From NCBI RefSeq assembly GCF_900186975.1, contig NZ_LT906441.1:1-64000 (forward strand): a DNA stretch of 64,000 nucleotides, read 5' to 3'. Below the pieces are notes generated by a model. It did not search any database and was not told the origin of the DNA. It saw nothing but the letters and a program-made list of their open reading frames with translations. Source of the stretch: Cutibacterium granulosum. GTDB lineage: Bacteria > Actinomycetota > Actinomycetes > Propionibacteriales > Propionibacteriaceae. Shown piece by piece: positions 1-9,241 of this stretch. The number at the start of each line of letters is the position of its first letter. Positions within the stretch are counted from its first letter, which is position 1. The position numbers and the translations under genes are program-made.

Positions 1-1764
1 ATGAGCCACACCAGTCCCGCCATCATCCTCGACGATGTTTCCATCAGCCACGCCGGAACCGATGAACCAACGCTGAGCCATGCCAATGCCATGATCGAGG
101 AAGGAGATCTGGCCCTGGTCGTCGGGCGCACCGGCACCGGGAAATCCACCTTGCTCTCAGTGCTCAATGGGCTGATGCCGCACTTCTCCGGTGGAACGGT
201 GAGCGGTGAGGTCATCGTCGCCGGCCGACGTACCAGCACCTGCCGCCCCCGCGATCTGGCCGACGTCGTCGGGGTCGTTGGACAAAACCCGTTGGCTGGA
301 TTCGTCACCGACACCGTGGAGGACGAGATCGCCTACGGCATGGAACAGCTGGGGATCTCGCCGTCAATCATGCGCAAGCGCGTCGAGGAGACCTTGGACC
401 TCATGGGCATCGCCGAGTTGCGTAGCCGTCCGTTGCTCGACCTGTCCGGTGGCCAGCAGCAGCGGGTGGCCATCGCCGCCGTGTTGGCCGCACAGCCACG
501 CATCCTCGTTCTCGACGAGCCGACGAGCGCACTGGACCCCACAGCTGCCCAGGACGTCCTGGCCTCAATCACCACCTTGGTCAACGAGGTGGGTCTCACC
601 GTGGTGTTGGCAGAGCACCGTCTGGAACGCGTCATGCACGCCGCCGACACCATTCTGTGGTTGCCCGGTGATGGAAGACTCGTGCAGGCCGATCCCAGCT
701 CGGTGCTGGCCCAGGCTGATGTCGTGCCTCCGCTGAGTGCCCTGGCTCGTGAACTCGCCCTGCCCCGGGTGCCGTTGTCGGTACGGCAGGCACGCCGCAC
801 CATCGGTCCGCAGCCAGGCCTGTCAGCGACCTCCACTCCCACCGAGGCGATGACATGGGCCAGTGACGGCAGCCACGACGTGCTGCGCACGACGAAGTTG
901 ACCGTCCGCTACGGTGACCTCACTGCCGTCGATCACCTCGACGTCGTCTTCCAGTCCGGCACAGTCAGTGCCCTCATGGGGCGCAATGGAGCCGGCAAGT
1001 CATCACTCATGTGGGCCCTGCAGGGAGCAACACCGTCATCGGGAACCGTGTCGGTACTCGATCAGGAAGCTTCCCCGGACGATCGAAGGCCGCCCCGATT
1101 TGCATCATGGGTCGATCCACGTACCGTCGACGCCAAGGTGGCGCGACGTCTGGTGACGCTGGTGCCCCAGTCGGCAGCTGACCTGCTCTACCTGCCGACC
1201 GTGGCCGCCGAGTGTCATCAGGCCGACATGGAGTCCGAGGTGCCGCCGGGCACGACGACGCAGATCCTGACGTCGCTGGGAGCGCATCTTCCCGGTGGGC
1301 GCAACCCACGTGATCTCTCGGAGGGCCAACGCCTGGCACTGGTGTTGGCCATCCAGTTGTCCGCACGTCCCGACGTCGTTCTGCTCGACGAACCGACCCG
1401 TGGTCTGGACTACACCATGAAGGCCCAATTGGGCCGAATCGTGCGTCAGATTGCCGAGGGAGAGGGAACGTGTCACCGGGCAGCAGTCATCATCTCCACC
1501 CACGACGTCGAATTTGCTGCTGCCACCACTGATCGCACTCTCGTCATGGCTGACGGGCAGGTCGTTGCCGACGGGACGACCCGTGCGGTGTGCACTTCCT
1601 CTCCCGCGTTCTCGCCACAGGTGGCCAAGGTCTTCCACCCCGCGGACCTGCTCACGGTGAACGACGTGCGTGCCGCACGCAGCCTCATCACCGTCCAGGG
1701 CTTGACGAGCACCGATGTCCCTCCCGATGGGGGGTCCCCATCGGTCTGGAAGACACTACGATGA
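1..1764 (+). CDS. ECF transporter ATPase, two ATPase domains fused
   Basis: This is a 587-aa energy-coupling-factor ATPase with two ABC domains in one chain (EcfA1-EcfA2 type) that should power uptake of a vitamin or metal at the membrane. Domain 1 has Walker A GRTGTGKST (42-50), signature LSGGQQQR (148-155) and Walker B LVLDEPTS (169-176). Domain 2 has Walker A GRNGAGKSS (327-335), a divergent signature LSEGQ (439-443) and LLDEPTRGLD (461-470). The frame opens with ATG at base 1, so the true start could lie outside the window. Its TGA overlaps the ATG of the next gene by 4 nt. No T (transmembrane) component is visible, so it may lie upstream. The substrate is not shown by the sequence. Confidence 0.85.
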   Translation: MSHTSPAIILDDVSISHAGTDEPTLSHANAMIEEGDLALVVGRTGTGKSTLLSVLNGLMPHFSGGTVSGEVIVAGRRTSTCRPRDLADVVGVVGQNPLAGFVTDTVEDEIAYGMEQLGISPSIMRKRVEETLDLMGIAELRSRPLLDLSGGQQQRVAIAAVLAAQPRILVLDEPTSALDPTAAQDVLASITTLVNEVGLTVVLAEHRLERVMHAADTILWLPGDGRLVQADPSSVLAQADVVPPLSALARELALPRVPLSVRQARRTIGPQPGLSATSTPTEAMTWASDGSHDVLRTTKLTVRYGDLTAVDHLDVVFQSGTVSALMGRNGAGKSSLMWALQGATPSSGTVSVLDQEASPDDRRPPRFASWVDPRTVDAKVARRLVTLVPQSAADLLYLPTVAAECHQADMESEVPPGTTTQILTSLGAHLPGGRNPRDLSEGQRLALVLAIQLSARPDVVLLDEPTRGLDYTMKAQLGRIVRQIAEGEGTCHRAAVIISTHDVEFAAATTDRTLVMADGQVVADGTTRAVCTSSPAFSPQVAKVFHPADLLTVNDVRAARSLITVQGLTSTDVPPDGGSPSVWKTLR

Positions 1765-2633
1765 ACCGCGATCGTCCTGGAACGGTCATGGGGACGTCGT
1801 GGAGCGCAAGAATCCTGCTCGTCATCACCGCGGTGTTGAGTCTCCTGGCTTTCTGCTGGCCGTTGTTCCTCGATCCCGGCTCGATCGCCGATTACCACAC
1901 TCGTGCTCCCCTGCTGTTCGCTGTGATCCTCCCGGTGGCACTGGTGGTCGTCGTCTCGCAAATGTCAGCCGATGGCATTGACGTCAAGGCTCTGGCCATG
2001 CTTGGCGTACTCACCGCGTGTGGGGCTGGCCTGCGCCCACTGGGGGCGGGCACCGCCGGGATCGAGATGGTCTTCTTCACCATCATGCTGGGCGGTCGGG
2101 TCTTCGGACCGGCTTTCGGGTTCGTCCTGGGCACGACGACCCTGTTCACCTCGGCAATCATCACTGCCGGGTTCGGACCGTGGCTGCCCTACCAAATGTT
2201 GGCTGCAGCCTTCGTCGGGATGGGGGCCGGTCTGCTGCCCCGCAGGCTGCGCGGCTGGTCAGAGACACTGGTGCTGGCCGTCTACGGGGCCCTTGCGTCA
2301 TTCCTCTACGGCTGGCTCATGGATTTCGCGTTCTGGCCGTTCAATCTGGGCATGGATTCCCAGTTGTCCTTCAACCCGGAGGCCTCCATCAACACGAACC
2401 TGTGGCACTTCGTCCTGTTCAATGCTGCGACGTCGATGGGTTGGAACCTGGGGCGGGCCGTGACCAACGTCATCCTCGTCATCCTTGCTGGCCAAGCAGT
2501 CATGCAGGTATTGCGGCGAGCCGCACGCAAGGCGAACTGGCACAGTTCAGACGATGCATGGAGGTCTGGGAGCGTCCCTTACGAAGCTGTCTGCCCCGGG
2601 GAGGAAGAAATTTTTCTCCTGAATCAGGAATAG
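1761..2633 (+). CDS. ECF transporter S component (membrane substrate-binding subunit)
   Basis: This 290-aa membrane protein has about six hydrophobic segments. The central region, with [12 protein letters not shown] followed by [10 protein letters not shown], resembles S components of energy-coupling-factor transporters, which bind the vitamin or cation and hand it to the ATPase module. The ATG overlaps the stop of the fused ATPase (ATGA), so the two are translationally coupled. The frame is open much further upstream, but that part lies inside the ATPase gene. The charged last 30 or so residues after the final membrane segment are unusual for the family. The ligand is unknown. Confidence 0.75.
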   Translation: MNRDRPGTVMGTSWSARILLVITAVLSLLAFCWPLFLDPGSIADYHTRAPLLFAVILPVALVVVVSQMSADGIDVKALAMLGVLTACGAGLRPLGAGTAGIEMVFFTIMLGGRVFGPAFGFVLGTTTLFTSAIITAGFGPWLPYQMLAAAFVGMGAGLLPRRLRGWSETLVLAVYGALASFLYGWLMDFAFWPFNLGMDSQLSFNPEASINTNLWHFVLFNAATSMGWNLGRAVTNVILVILAGQAVMQVLRRAARKANWHSSDDAWRSGSVPYEAVCPGEEEIFLLNQE

Positions 2634-2719
2634 CCCCGCACGACTGTGCGCTGTACTGGATGACGCCAACGGCTGATCGGAATCTCCGATTGCAGCCAAC
2701 GACTTCGTCAGGAGGACAC

Positions 2720-3337
2720 ATGGCTACTTACACCCTTCCCGAACTGCCGTACGACTACAGCGCCCTGGCTCCACACATCGCTCCCGAGATCATGGAGCTG
2801 CACCACGACAAGCACCATGCCACCTACGTCAAGGGCGCCAACACGGCCCTGGAGAAGCTGGCCGAAGCCCGCGACAAGGGCGACTTCGGTGCCATCAACC
2901 AGCTCGAGAAGGACTATGCCTTCAACCTGGGCGGCCACATCAACCACTCCGTCTTCTGGAAGAACATGTCCCCCAACGGTGGTGGACGTCCGGAGGGCAA
3001 TGAGCTGGCCGCCGCCATCGACGAGTACTTCGGCTCCTTCGACAACTTCAAGGCCCAGTTCGAGGCCACTGCCAAGGGCGTTCAGGGCTCGGGTTGGGGC
3101 ATGCTCGTGTGGGACACCCTGGGTCAGCGTCTCAACGTCATGCAGCTGTTCGACCACCAGGGCAACCTGCCGTCCAGCCAGATCCCGGTCGTGCAGCTCG
3201 ACATGTGGGAGCACGCCTACTACCTGCAGTACAAGAACGTCAAGGCCGACTACGTCACCGCATGGTGGAACGTCGTCAACTGGCAGGACGCCGAGGAGCG
3301 CTTCACCAAGGCTCGCAAGATCAACGATCTGTTCTGA
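2720..3337 (+). CDS. sodA: Superoxide dismutase, Fe/Mn family
   Basis: This 205-aa cytoplasmic enzyme converts superoxide to peroxide and oxygen. The expected metal ligands are visible: H28 (in ELHHDKHH), H76 ([10 protein letters not shown]), D161 and H165 (DMWEHAYY). The DHQG sequence around residue 146 has His where strict Mn enzymes have Gln. This agrees with the Fe/Mn-interchangeable (cambialistic) enzyme known in propionibacteria. The ATG follows a good AGGAGG at 2710-2715; the longer open frame upstream overlaps the transporter gene and has no such site. A hairpin terminator follows. Confidence 0.95.
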   Translation: MATYTLPELPYDYSALAPHIAPEIMELHHDKHHATYVKGANTALEKLAEARDKGDFGAINQLEKDYAFNLGGHINHSVFWKNMSPNGGGRPEGNELAAAIDEYFGSFDNFKAQFEATAKGVQGSGWGMLVWDTLGQRLNVMQLFDHQGNLPSSQIPVVQLDMWEHAYYLQYKNVKADYVTAWWNVVNWQDAEERFTKARKINDLF

Positions 3338-3372
3338 GGACTCTGCTGACTGCTGATCCGGTCCAGCCCCAA

Positions 3373-3411
3373 TTGCTTGGCCCCGTACCACACCGGTGCG
3401 GGGCCAAGCAA
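3373..3411 (+). terminator. Hairpin terminator after sodA
   Basis: TTGCTTGGCCCCG (3373-3385) pairs perfectly over 13 bp with CGGGGCCAAGCAA (3399-3411) around a 13-nt loop. There is no T-run. It lies 36 nt after the sodA stop and could also end leftward transcription from the antitoxin gene. Confidence 0.7.
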
Positions 3412-3531
3412 CGTAAGAAGCCAATGTGTAGCGTCGTCATCGCGAGAGTGACTGGTGACCACGGATTTTCTGCACGGGCAGCCACGCCGAAGCTGTTCGA
3501 CCGCGGTTGGGCAGCCTACGTGGCTCCGCAC

Positions 3532-4623
3532 TCAAGCAGTCTTGCCGATGGTCTGAAGATTCACCCTCTGATACAGATCTTGTCCACGCCAATATTTCCA
3601 GTACTTGTGGTGGTGCAGGTACTGCATCACCACGCCAGGGCTGACGCCGATCTCCTGGGCAAAATTGACGACCTCGGCCTCATTGCGCAAGGCGGCAGCT
3701 TCTCTCGCCCTGTCATCTGGCACCAACCACTGCGTCGCAAAGGAATTTGCCTCGGCTTCCTGCCCCTCTGCATTGGTACTTTCATCGTCTGAATCCTCGA
3801 GAAAGAGCTGCCTCGGATGCAGCAGCACATGCCCCAATTCGTGAAAGAGGGTGAACCAGAGCACGCCGTCACGCTTACCACGTGCACTCAGCACGACAAC
3901 TGGCCCATACTCATCCCAGAATGTCGCTCCATATGCCCGGCACCCTTTGATCTCCTCGAGAAGGACCACGCGGACGCCAACCTCGGCAAGCTTCCGGACA
4001 CCGGCAGCAGGATCGGTGTCGAGATCACGCGACATCGGACGCAACTCAGGTAGGACCGATTGCAGTCCAGAAGGGCTGTATGAGGACGTGGGCGGTTCTC
4101 CAACTGCTTGAATCTGAGCCAACCGAAGCCACGTGGCCAAACTGGCCACGTTGACATCCAGAACTGTCGACCTGAGGAATGCGACATCCGGGATGAGATT
4201 GCGAGCAACCATGGCATCGGGCGATCCCACGCGGAAGAATGACATGAGCTGCATCATGAGCCGACCGGGTCGGCGCATGTCGCCCTCGATGATGCCGAGC
4301 TTACGCAGCACCGTGAGGCTGGGCTGGAAGGAATCGAGCAATTCACCGCTGCCCGCTAATTTTTCCTGCAACCCAAGCCGTTCCACGTCTGCACGGTACT
4401 GCCCTTCCAGGGCAAGCCAACGTTCCGCCGGGACGTGTGTCACGAGTTCCAGCTTGCTGGCAAACTCAGGAGTGACACGTGCACCGGCAAGCACCGTACT
4501 GATGTGTTTGCGCGAGCACCCCGTTCGCCGGGCAAGCTCGGCAGCGGTCATGTCGTGGTCATCCAGCCACTCCTCGATGAACTCGCCGGTGGCAACGGCG
4601 TAATCCGTCATGTTCCCGGTCAT
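3532..4623 (-). CDS. HigA-like antitoxin: HTH domain fused to ImmA/IrrE metallopeptidase
   Basis: This 363-aa protein has an N-terminal helix-turn-helix of the XRE/HigA kind (about residues 20-60, MTAAELARRTGCSRKHISTV) and a C-terminal ImmA/IrrE (M78) zinc peptidase. The latter has HELGH at 261-265 and a downstream Glu in EAEANSFA (289-297). It lies just downstream of a HigB/RelE-like toxin on the same strand, 15 nt after its stop. A strong GGAGGAGG stands 7 nt before the ATG. By family knowledge it should neutralise the toxin and repress the pair. The peptidase may link antitoxin activity to proteolysis, which is inference. Confidence 0.85.
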   Translation of the reverse strand: MTGNMTDYAVATGEFIEEWLDDHDMTAAELARRTGCSRKHISTVLAGARVTPEFASKLELVTHVPAERWLALEGQYRADVERLGLQEKLAGSGELLDSFQPSLTVLRKLGIIEGDMRRPGRLMMQLMSFFRVGSPDAMVARNLIPDVAFLRSTVLDVNVASLATWLRLAQIQAVGEPPTSSYSPSGLQSVLPELRPMSRDLDTDPAAGVRKLAEVGVRVVLLEEIKGCRAYGATFWDEYGPVVVLSARGKRDGVLWFTLFHELGHVLLHPRQLFLEDSDDESTNAEGQEAEANSFATQWLVPDDRAREAAALRNEAEVVNFAQEIGVSPGVVMQYLHHHKYWKYWRGQDLYQRVNLQTIGKTA

Positions 4624-4638
4624 CTCGGGTCCTCCTCC

Positions 4639-4959
4639 CTAGTGTTTGTAGCAATCGCCGAGGCATTCCACATGCCACCCAGGGTGGCCGTCGTCATGCA
4701 CGACATGACGGACGATGATCGTCGATCCGCCGTGCAACCTTCCGGAGAGACAGCCAGGCCAGTCGTATACGATCGGATGCCACCGACCCGGCCCTTTCTG
4801 CAGCTCTTCTGGTGTGGGTGCAGTTTGCAACTCCTTGACGCGTAATCCGAGTTTCTTGGCTCCAGCCGAACCGAACTTTTGCTGCGCCACAGCATGTTTT
4901 TCACAAAGTTTCTGCAGACGAGAGTTTGCATAGGTGAGTTGACACACCACGCCCCTCAT
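4639..4959 (-). CDS. HigB/RelE-like toxin
   Basis: This 106-aa basic protein resembles the HigB branch of the RelE/ParE toxin fold: an N-terminal strand, a helical pair containing QQKFGSAGAKKLGLRVKEL, then strands containing RHVV near the C terminus. Such toxins usually cleave mRNA on the ribosome. The ATG at 4959 is chosen because GAGGGG stands 4 nt upstream; an in-frame ATG at 4971 would add four residues and has no clear ribosome site. The toxin comes first and the antitoxin second, as in HigBA. The protein has five cysteines, which is unusual. The family call rests on pattern and context. Confidence 0.75.
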   Translation of the reverse strand: MRGVVCQLTYANSRLQKLCEKHAVAQQKFGSAGAKKLGLRVKELQTAPTPEELQKGPGRWHPIVYDWPGCLSGRLHGGSTIIVRHVVHDDGHPGWHVECLGDCYKH

Positions 4960-4973
4960 AGAACCCCTCATGT

Positions 4974-4990
4974 GTTACCTGTCAGGTAAC
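4974..4990. promoter_or_regulatory. Palindromic operator candidate for the toxin-antitoxin pair
   Basis: GTTACCTG-T-CAGGTAAC is a perfect 8+1+8 palindrome that ends 3 nt before the first possible ATG of the toxin gene. Autoregulated toxin-antitoxin pairs usually carry such a site for the HTH of the antitoxin, so it is a likely operator. A second small palindrome, TCTGA-CCA-TCAGA (5043-5055), lies 52 bp further upstream. Confidence 0.65.
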
Positions 4991-5081
4991 AAGCTATCAG
5001 ATCTGTGTTTTCCCCGCCACTGTTTGCCAAGGTTGTCTGTCATCTGACCATCAGAGAATCCACACGCCATGCCTCATCAGC

Positions 5082-5735
5082 TCAGACCGGCTCACCGAAA
5101 TGCCGATAGACCCAGCGTGACACGGGTCTGCGGGTGAGCCAGGAGCGCCAGATGCTGCCAGCGACGATGGGAGCCAGGGCGAGTCTGCCGTCGATCATGG
5201 TGATGCGTCGCACCGGACGCACCGGCGTCACCGGAACGAAACTCACGGCACCAGCACGATTGGTCCGTCGCGAGGCACACACGTCCAGGGTTCGGCCCTC
5301 GAAGGTCACCTGCACCCAGGTGTGGCCGACGTGGTACCAGGGATGGTTGTCCAGCCGCACCCGGGCAGCGTGCACCAGCTCCAAGTCGAATCCCAGTGCG
5401 CACAGGGCCTTCGCCAGTGCCGCGTTGTACTGCGCCGAGGTGCCCTGCCCCGCGCGTAGCGCCTCCTCCGGCGACAACCCCAGGTGCCAGCAGGAGTAGT
5501 GGGTCATCATGTCGTGCACCATCGACGTGACCTCGTCGACGAGGTCCCAGCCGGTGACCCCACTGGCACGTCCCGCGGCGATGACGTCGTGAATCGTCGA
5601 CAATCGCCTGGTGACGCCGTCGGCCCCGCGCACCGTGGGGCGAGCTGGGTCGGGAGCGGGGCGGGCGAGGAGGGGGACGGCATAGGTGACGGTGGCGCAG
5701 GCCAGTGCCACGGCAATGGCTCGGGACTTCTTCAT
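5082..5735 (-). CDS. Transglutaminase-fold protein with Ser at the Cys position
   Basis: This 217-aa protein has a hydrophobic N terminus (about 5-24, a signal or anchor). The middle resembles the transglutaminase-like core: TSAQYNAALAKALCALGF, then GHTWVQV with H138 and LDVCAS with D151. Aligned by spacing, the catalytic Cys position is S100, so it may be inactive or act differently. The ATG at 5735 follows AGGAGG and overlaps the TGA of the upstream glycosyltransferase by 4 nt, so the two are co-translated. A role at the cell envelope is possible, but no function can be assigned. Confidence 0.65.
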   Translation of the reverse strand: MKKSRAIAVALACATVTYAVPLLARPAPDPARPTVRGADGVTRRLSTIHDVIAAGRASGVTGWDLVDEVTSMVHDMMTHYSCWHLGLSPEEALRAGQGTSAQYNAALAKALCALGFDLELVHAARVRLDNHPWYHVGHTWVQVTFEGRTLDVCASRRTNRAGAVSFVPVTPVRPVRRITMIDGRLALAPIVAGSIWRSWLTRRPVSRWVYRHFGEPV

Positions 5736-6976
5736 CGCTCCTCCTGGGACTGCTGTGTGGTGGTGTTGGTGGGAGACAACAGGTCCTTGACGCCGTGCTT
5801 CTCCTGGTGGGCCGAGCGTGCGTCGACCAGGTTGTCCTTCCAGTAGGGGCGTCTCGCAATTCGTTCGGCGAGGCCGGCATGGATCTGCAGCATCGTGCGC
5901 GCCGACTCCTGCCAGGTGAACTGTTCGGCACGAGCCCTGGCGCTGGCACGCAGCCCGGACCCGAGGCGGTTGATGAGGGTAGTGGTGGCATCGGCGATGC
6001 CACTGGGGTTGGGGAATCCGCTGGCACCACTGTTGGCATTGACGAGCTCGTACGCCCCACCACGATTCGAGGTGACCACCGGGGTGCCGCAGGCCAGGGC
6101 CTCGAGCACCGCCAGCCCGAAGGTCTCGGTGGGACACACCGACATGGAGATGTCGGAGCAGGCATAGGCTCTGGCCACCTCGGTACGTGACTCGACGAAC
6201 CCGTGGAAGGTCACCGGGAAGCCGCTCGACTCATCCTGCATGGCCTGCAGGTCGGGGCCGACGCCGTACATGTTCATCTGGACGGGCAGGCCCCGTCGAT
6301 GCAGCTCCATGGCGGCGCGCATCGCAAGCTCGGGATTCTTCTCATGACTCATGCGCCCCACGTAGCACAGCCGGATGACTCCGTCACCCTGTGGTGTGGG
6401 CAGGCCTTGCGGCCGCATCGAGGGGTGAAATGTCTCCAGATCCACCCCCAGCGGCACCTTGTGCAGTTCGGCACCGAGCCCGGAGAACTCCCCCGAGGAG
6501 TAGTCGGAGGTGACGACGATGACGTCGAACTGCTTGACGAGTCGCCGGTTGAGCGCACCCACAGCGGCTTCCACGCCGAATTGACGGCGCAGCCACCCGG
6601 CGAGCATGTCGTCAAGCCGTTCGTGACTGAACAGCACCGAGCCAATTCCGCGACGGCGTGCCCACCTGGCCGCTTGGGTGAGGGTCCACTTGTCGGACAC
6701 CTCGATGGATGTCGGGCGGAATCGATCCAGGACGCTGAGCGCACGCCACGGAGTCGCGATCATGCGGTACTGCTTGGAGATCTTCGGGGCAGCGACCTGA
6801 ACGACGATGCCGTTCTCGGTCTCCTCGACGTGGTCGTGCTGACCGGGGACGACGAGGATGCGGTCGCACCCGGCTTGGACGTACTGCTTGCCCAGCTGGT
6901 CGATGGCAACCTTCATGCCGCCGGAGACGGGCCCGACGAAGTTGGCGAGTTGGGCGATACGAAGTCGGTCGGTCAC
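5732..6976 (-). CDS. Glycosyltransferase, GT4 family
   Basis: This 414-aa protein has the two Rossmann-like halves of GT-B enzymes. The N-terminal half has a glycine-rich acceptor loop, GPVSGGM (about 15-21). The C-terminal half carries the GT4 donor-site signature ETFGLAVLE, with the E-x7-E pair, followed by ALACGTPVV. It most resembles PimB/MshA-type enzymes that move a sugar from a nucleotide- or GDP-sugar to a lipid or small acceptor at the inner membrane face. The acceptor cannot be told. It is the first gene of a two-gene unit with the transglutaminase-fold protein. Confidence 0.85.
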   Translation of the reverse strand: MTDRLRIAQLANFVGPVSGGMKVAIDQLGKQYVQAGCDRILVVPGQHDHVEETENGIVVQVAAPKISKQYRMIATPWRALSVLDRFRPTSIEVSDKWTLTQAARWARRRGIGSVLFSHERLDDMLAGWLRRQFGVEAAVGALNRRLVKQFDVIVVTSDYSSGEFSGLGAELHKVPLGVDLETFHPSMRPQGLPTPQGDGVIRLCYVGRMSHEKNPELAMRAAMELHRRGLPVQMNMYGVGPDLQAMQDESSGFPVTFHGFVESRTEVARAYACSDISMSVCPTETFGLAVLEALACGTPVVTSNRGGAYELVNANSGASGFPNPSGIADATTTLINRLGSGLRASARARAEQFTWQESARTMLQIHAGLAERIARRPYWKDNLVDARSAHQEKHGVKDLLSPTNTTTQQSQEER

Positions 6977-7080
6977 CAGTCCAGCTTATTGCGTCATGTC
7001 AAGGGTGGATGGTAGTCAGCTCTGGCATCGCCAGCTGGGCCCTGGCGTCGCCGGCAGGGCGGGGAAGGCAGCGGACATGG

Positions 7081-7115
7081 CTGTGCCCCGCCGAGCGAAC
7101 TCGAGCGGGGCACAG
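7081..7115 (-). terminator. Hairpin terminator after rplQ (end of alpha operon)
   Basis: CTGTGCCCCGC (7081-7091) pairs perfectly with GCGGGGCACAG (7105-7115) over 11 bp with a 13-nt loop, 16 nt beyond the rplQ stop. There is no T-run. It should end the long ribosomal unit before the glycosyltransferase gene. Confidence 0.7.
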
Positions 7116-7131
7116 CAAAGTGGTAGGAGGA

Positions 7132-7656
7132 TCAGGCCTTGTCGGCCGGGGTCTCCTCTGCCGGGGCATCGGCCTCGGACTCAGCCTCGTCGGCTGCGGC
7201 CGGCGTGGCCGGTGCATCCTCGGCGGACTCGGCACTGGCGGACTCGTCGGCCTGCGCGATCTTTGCCTTGACGTCGTCGGCGGTGTCCTTGGCTGCGGGC
7301 TTGTCGGTGACGAGCTCGATGACGGCCATCGGAGCGGCGTCACCCTTGCGGTCACCAATGCGGGTGATGCGGGTGTAGCCGCCGTTGCGCTCGGCCATCA
7401 TCGGGGCGATCTCGGTGAACAGGACGTGCGAGACGCCCTTGTCGGTGATCGTCCTGTTGACGATGCGGCGATTCGCGACGGTGTCCACCTTGGCGCGGGT
7501 GATGAGCTTCTCCGCGATCGGACGCACCTGCTTGGCCTTGGCCAGGGTGGTCACGACACGACCGTGCTCGAAGAGCTGGCTGGTGAGGTTGCGCAGGATG
7601 ATGCGGCTGTGGGCTGCGTTTCCACCGAAACGCGGACCCTTCATCGGCTGTGGCAT
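7132..7656 (-). CDS. rplQ: 50S ribosomal protein L17
   Basis: This 174-aa protein begins with the conserved [16 protein letters not shown] core of L17, which sits at the polypeptide exit region of the large subunit. The core ends near residue 115 (VIELV). About 55 residues of Ala/Glu/Asp-rich, low-complexity tail follow and should be disordered. L17 is about 120 aa in most bacteria; acidic tails occur in actinobacteria. It is the last gene of the alpha operon, 292 nt after rpoA. No truA follows as in many bacteria. Confidence 0.95.
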   Translation of the reverse strand: MPQPMKGPRFGGNAAHSRIILRNLTSQLFEHGRVVTTLAKAKQVRPIAEKLITRAKVDTVANRRIVNRTITDKGVSHVLFTEIAPMMAERNGGYTRITRIGDRKGDAAPMAVIELVTDKPAAKDTADDVKAKIAQADESASAESAEDAPATPAAADEAESEADAPAEETPADKA

Positions 7657-7948
7657 GTCTTACTCCTTGTGGGTCGGCGCGGCGAGCAGGTGGACTCGCC
7701 ACGATCCGGCTGGAGGGAGGACGGTTGCCCTCCCCTCCCCGCGGTGCGGGGGCTCGGCCAAGGTCCACCTCCTTGGCCACCACCCGTCAGCGACATGTCA
7801 CCGACGGGCAGAAACTCTGAAATTGTAGCCCGCGCGTGGGGCGCGTGCCCAACTGCGCTGATCGTCATCACGATGTGGGGCAGCACACCACGCGGGGTGC
7901 AAGGGGTGTCCCCCTTGCCGGTCGTGGCGCTTCAGGCGCCACGACCAC

Positions 7949-8986
7949 TCAGTACTGCTCGGTCTCGGCGAAGTCCTCGTCGCCCTGGTCCTCGTCCCCG
8001 GCCTGTTCGGCCTCGAAGTTGTCGGCAGCAGCCAGCGGGTCGAAGCCGGGGTTGGAGTCCTTGAGGGCCAGACCGAGTTCGGCCAGCTTCTCCTTGACCT
8101 CGTCGATCGACTTGGATCCGAAGTTGCGGATGTCGAGCAGATCCTGCTCGGAACGCGAGATGAGCTCACCCACGGTGTGAATGCCCTCACGCTTGAGGCA
8201 GTTGTAGGACCGCACGGTGAGGTCGAGATCCTCGACGGGGGTCGAGACGCTCTCGGCATACTGCTCGTCGACCGGGGCCGGCCCGATCTCGATACCCTCG
8301 GCATCCTCATTGAGTTCCCGGGTGAGACCGAAGAGCTCGACAAGGGTACGGCCGGCAGAGGCAACGGCGTCGCGCGGCAGCATGGAGGGCTTGGTCTCCA
8401 CGTCGACGACGAGACGGTCGAAGTCGGTGCGCTGCTCGACGCGGGTGGCCTCCACCTTGTAGCTCACGCTGAGCACTGGAGAGTAGATGGAGTCGACGGC
8501 CAGACGTCCGATCTCGGCGTCCGGGTCCTCGTTGAGGGCGGCGGAGACGTAGCCGCGGCCACGCTCGACGATGAGTTCCATCTCGATGCGTCCGTCATCG
8601 TTGAGGGTGGCGATGTGCAGGTCGGGGTTGTGGATCGTCACGCTGGCCGGCGGGTTGATGTCGGCAGCAGTGACCTCGCCGGCACCGGACTTGCGCAGGT
8701 ACATGGCGACGGGCTCGTCCTCCTCGGAGGACAGGACGAGCTCCTTGAGATTGAGGATGATCTCGGTGACGTCCTCGACGACTCCCTCGATGGTGGAGAA
8801 CTCGTGCTGGACGCCCTCGATCTTGATGCTCGTCACCGACGCGCCCGGGATGGACGACAACAGGGTACGACGCAGGGAATTTCCGACGGTGTAACCAAAA
8901 CCAGGTTCCAGGGGCTCGATGACGAACTTGGAGCGGAACTCGGAGACCGATTCCTCGGTCAGTGTGGGGCGCTGGGCGATGAGCAT
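7949..8986 (-). CDS. rpoA: RNA polymerase alpha subunit
   Basis: This 345-aa alpha subunit nucleates assembly of RNA polymerase and contacts activators. The N-terminal assembly domain contains [20 protein letters not shown]. The C-terminal DNA-binding domain contains [16 protein letters not shown] and [17 protein letters not shown]. The tail is acidic. The ATG at 8986 is preferred over an upstream in-frame TTG (9007) because an AAAGGA-type ribosome site precedes it. It follows rpsD by 255 nt, a long gap for this operon. Confidence 0.97.
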   Translation of the reverse strand: MLIAQRPTLTEESVSEFRSKFVIEPLEPGFGYTVGNSLRRTLLSSIPGASVTSIKIEGVQHEFSTIEGVVEDVTEIILNLKELVLSSEEDEPVAMYLRKSGAGEVTAADINPPASVTIHNPDLHIATLNDDGRIEMELIVERGRGYVSAALNEDPDAEIGRLAVDSIYSPVLSVSYKVEATRVEQRTDFDRLVVDVETKPSMLPRDAVASAGRTLVELFGLTRELNEDAEGIEIGPAPVDEQYAESVSTPVEDLDLTVRSYNCLKREGIHTVGELISRSEQDLLDIRNFGSKSIDEVKEKLAELGLALKDSNPGFDPLAAADNFEAEQAGDEDQGDEDFAETEQY

Positions 8987-9241
8987 TTTTCTTTCCTTTC
9001 GCGCCAACCGCTATATGAAGGCGCAGAGGGGAACAGGATGACGGGAACTCCCCGCCGGGAGATTATTCGGTTGTGACATCCCCGGGCCGACCACAGCCGA
9101 CCCGGGGAAAGCAGGATTGTGAGGGTCGCCCCCTCACAGGATCCCGAACAGACCCAGCCCCGAACACAACCACCCATCTGGTGGACGCGTACAGGGCCAT
9201 GACCCGCTCGGAGGATGCAAGGGGGTCACCCCTTGCACCAC

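Noticed and set aside
2617-2629. TCCTGA-A-TCAGGA palindrome before sodA, considered as a metal-regulator operator
   Set aside because: It lies inside the end of the S-component gene, is short, and does not match a known box well.
2018-3337. A 439-aa fusion of transporter-region sequence with superoxide dismutase
   Set aside because: The upstream part is the wrong frame of the S-component gene. The dismutase has its own ATG and strong ribosome site at 2720.
3338-3531. Possible small genes between sodA and the antitoxin
   Set aside because: Frames here lack ribosome sites and overlap the sodA terminator.
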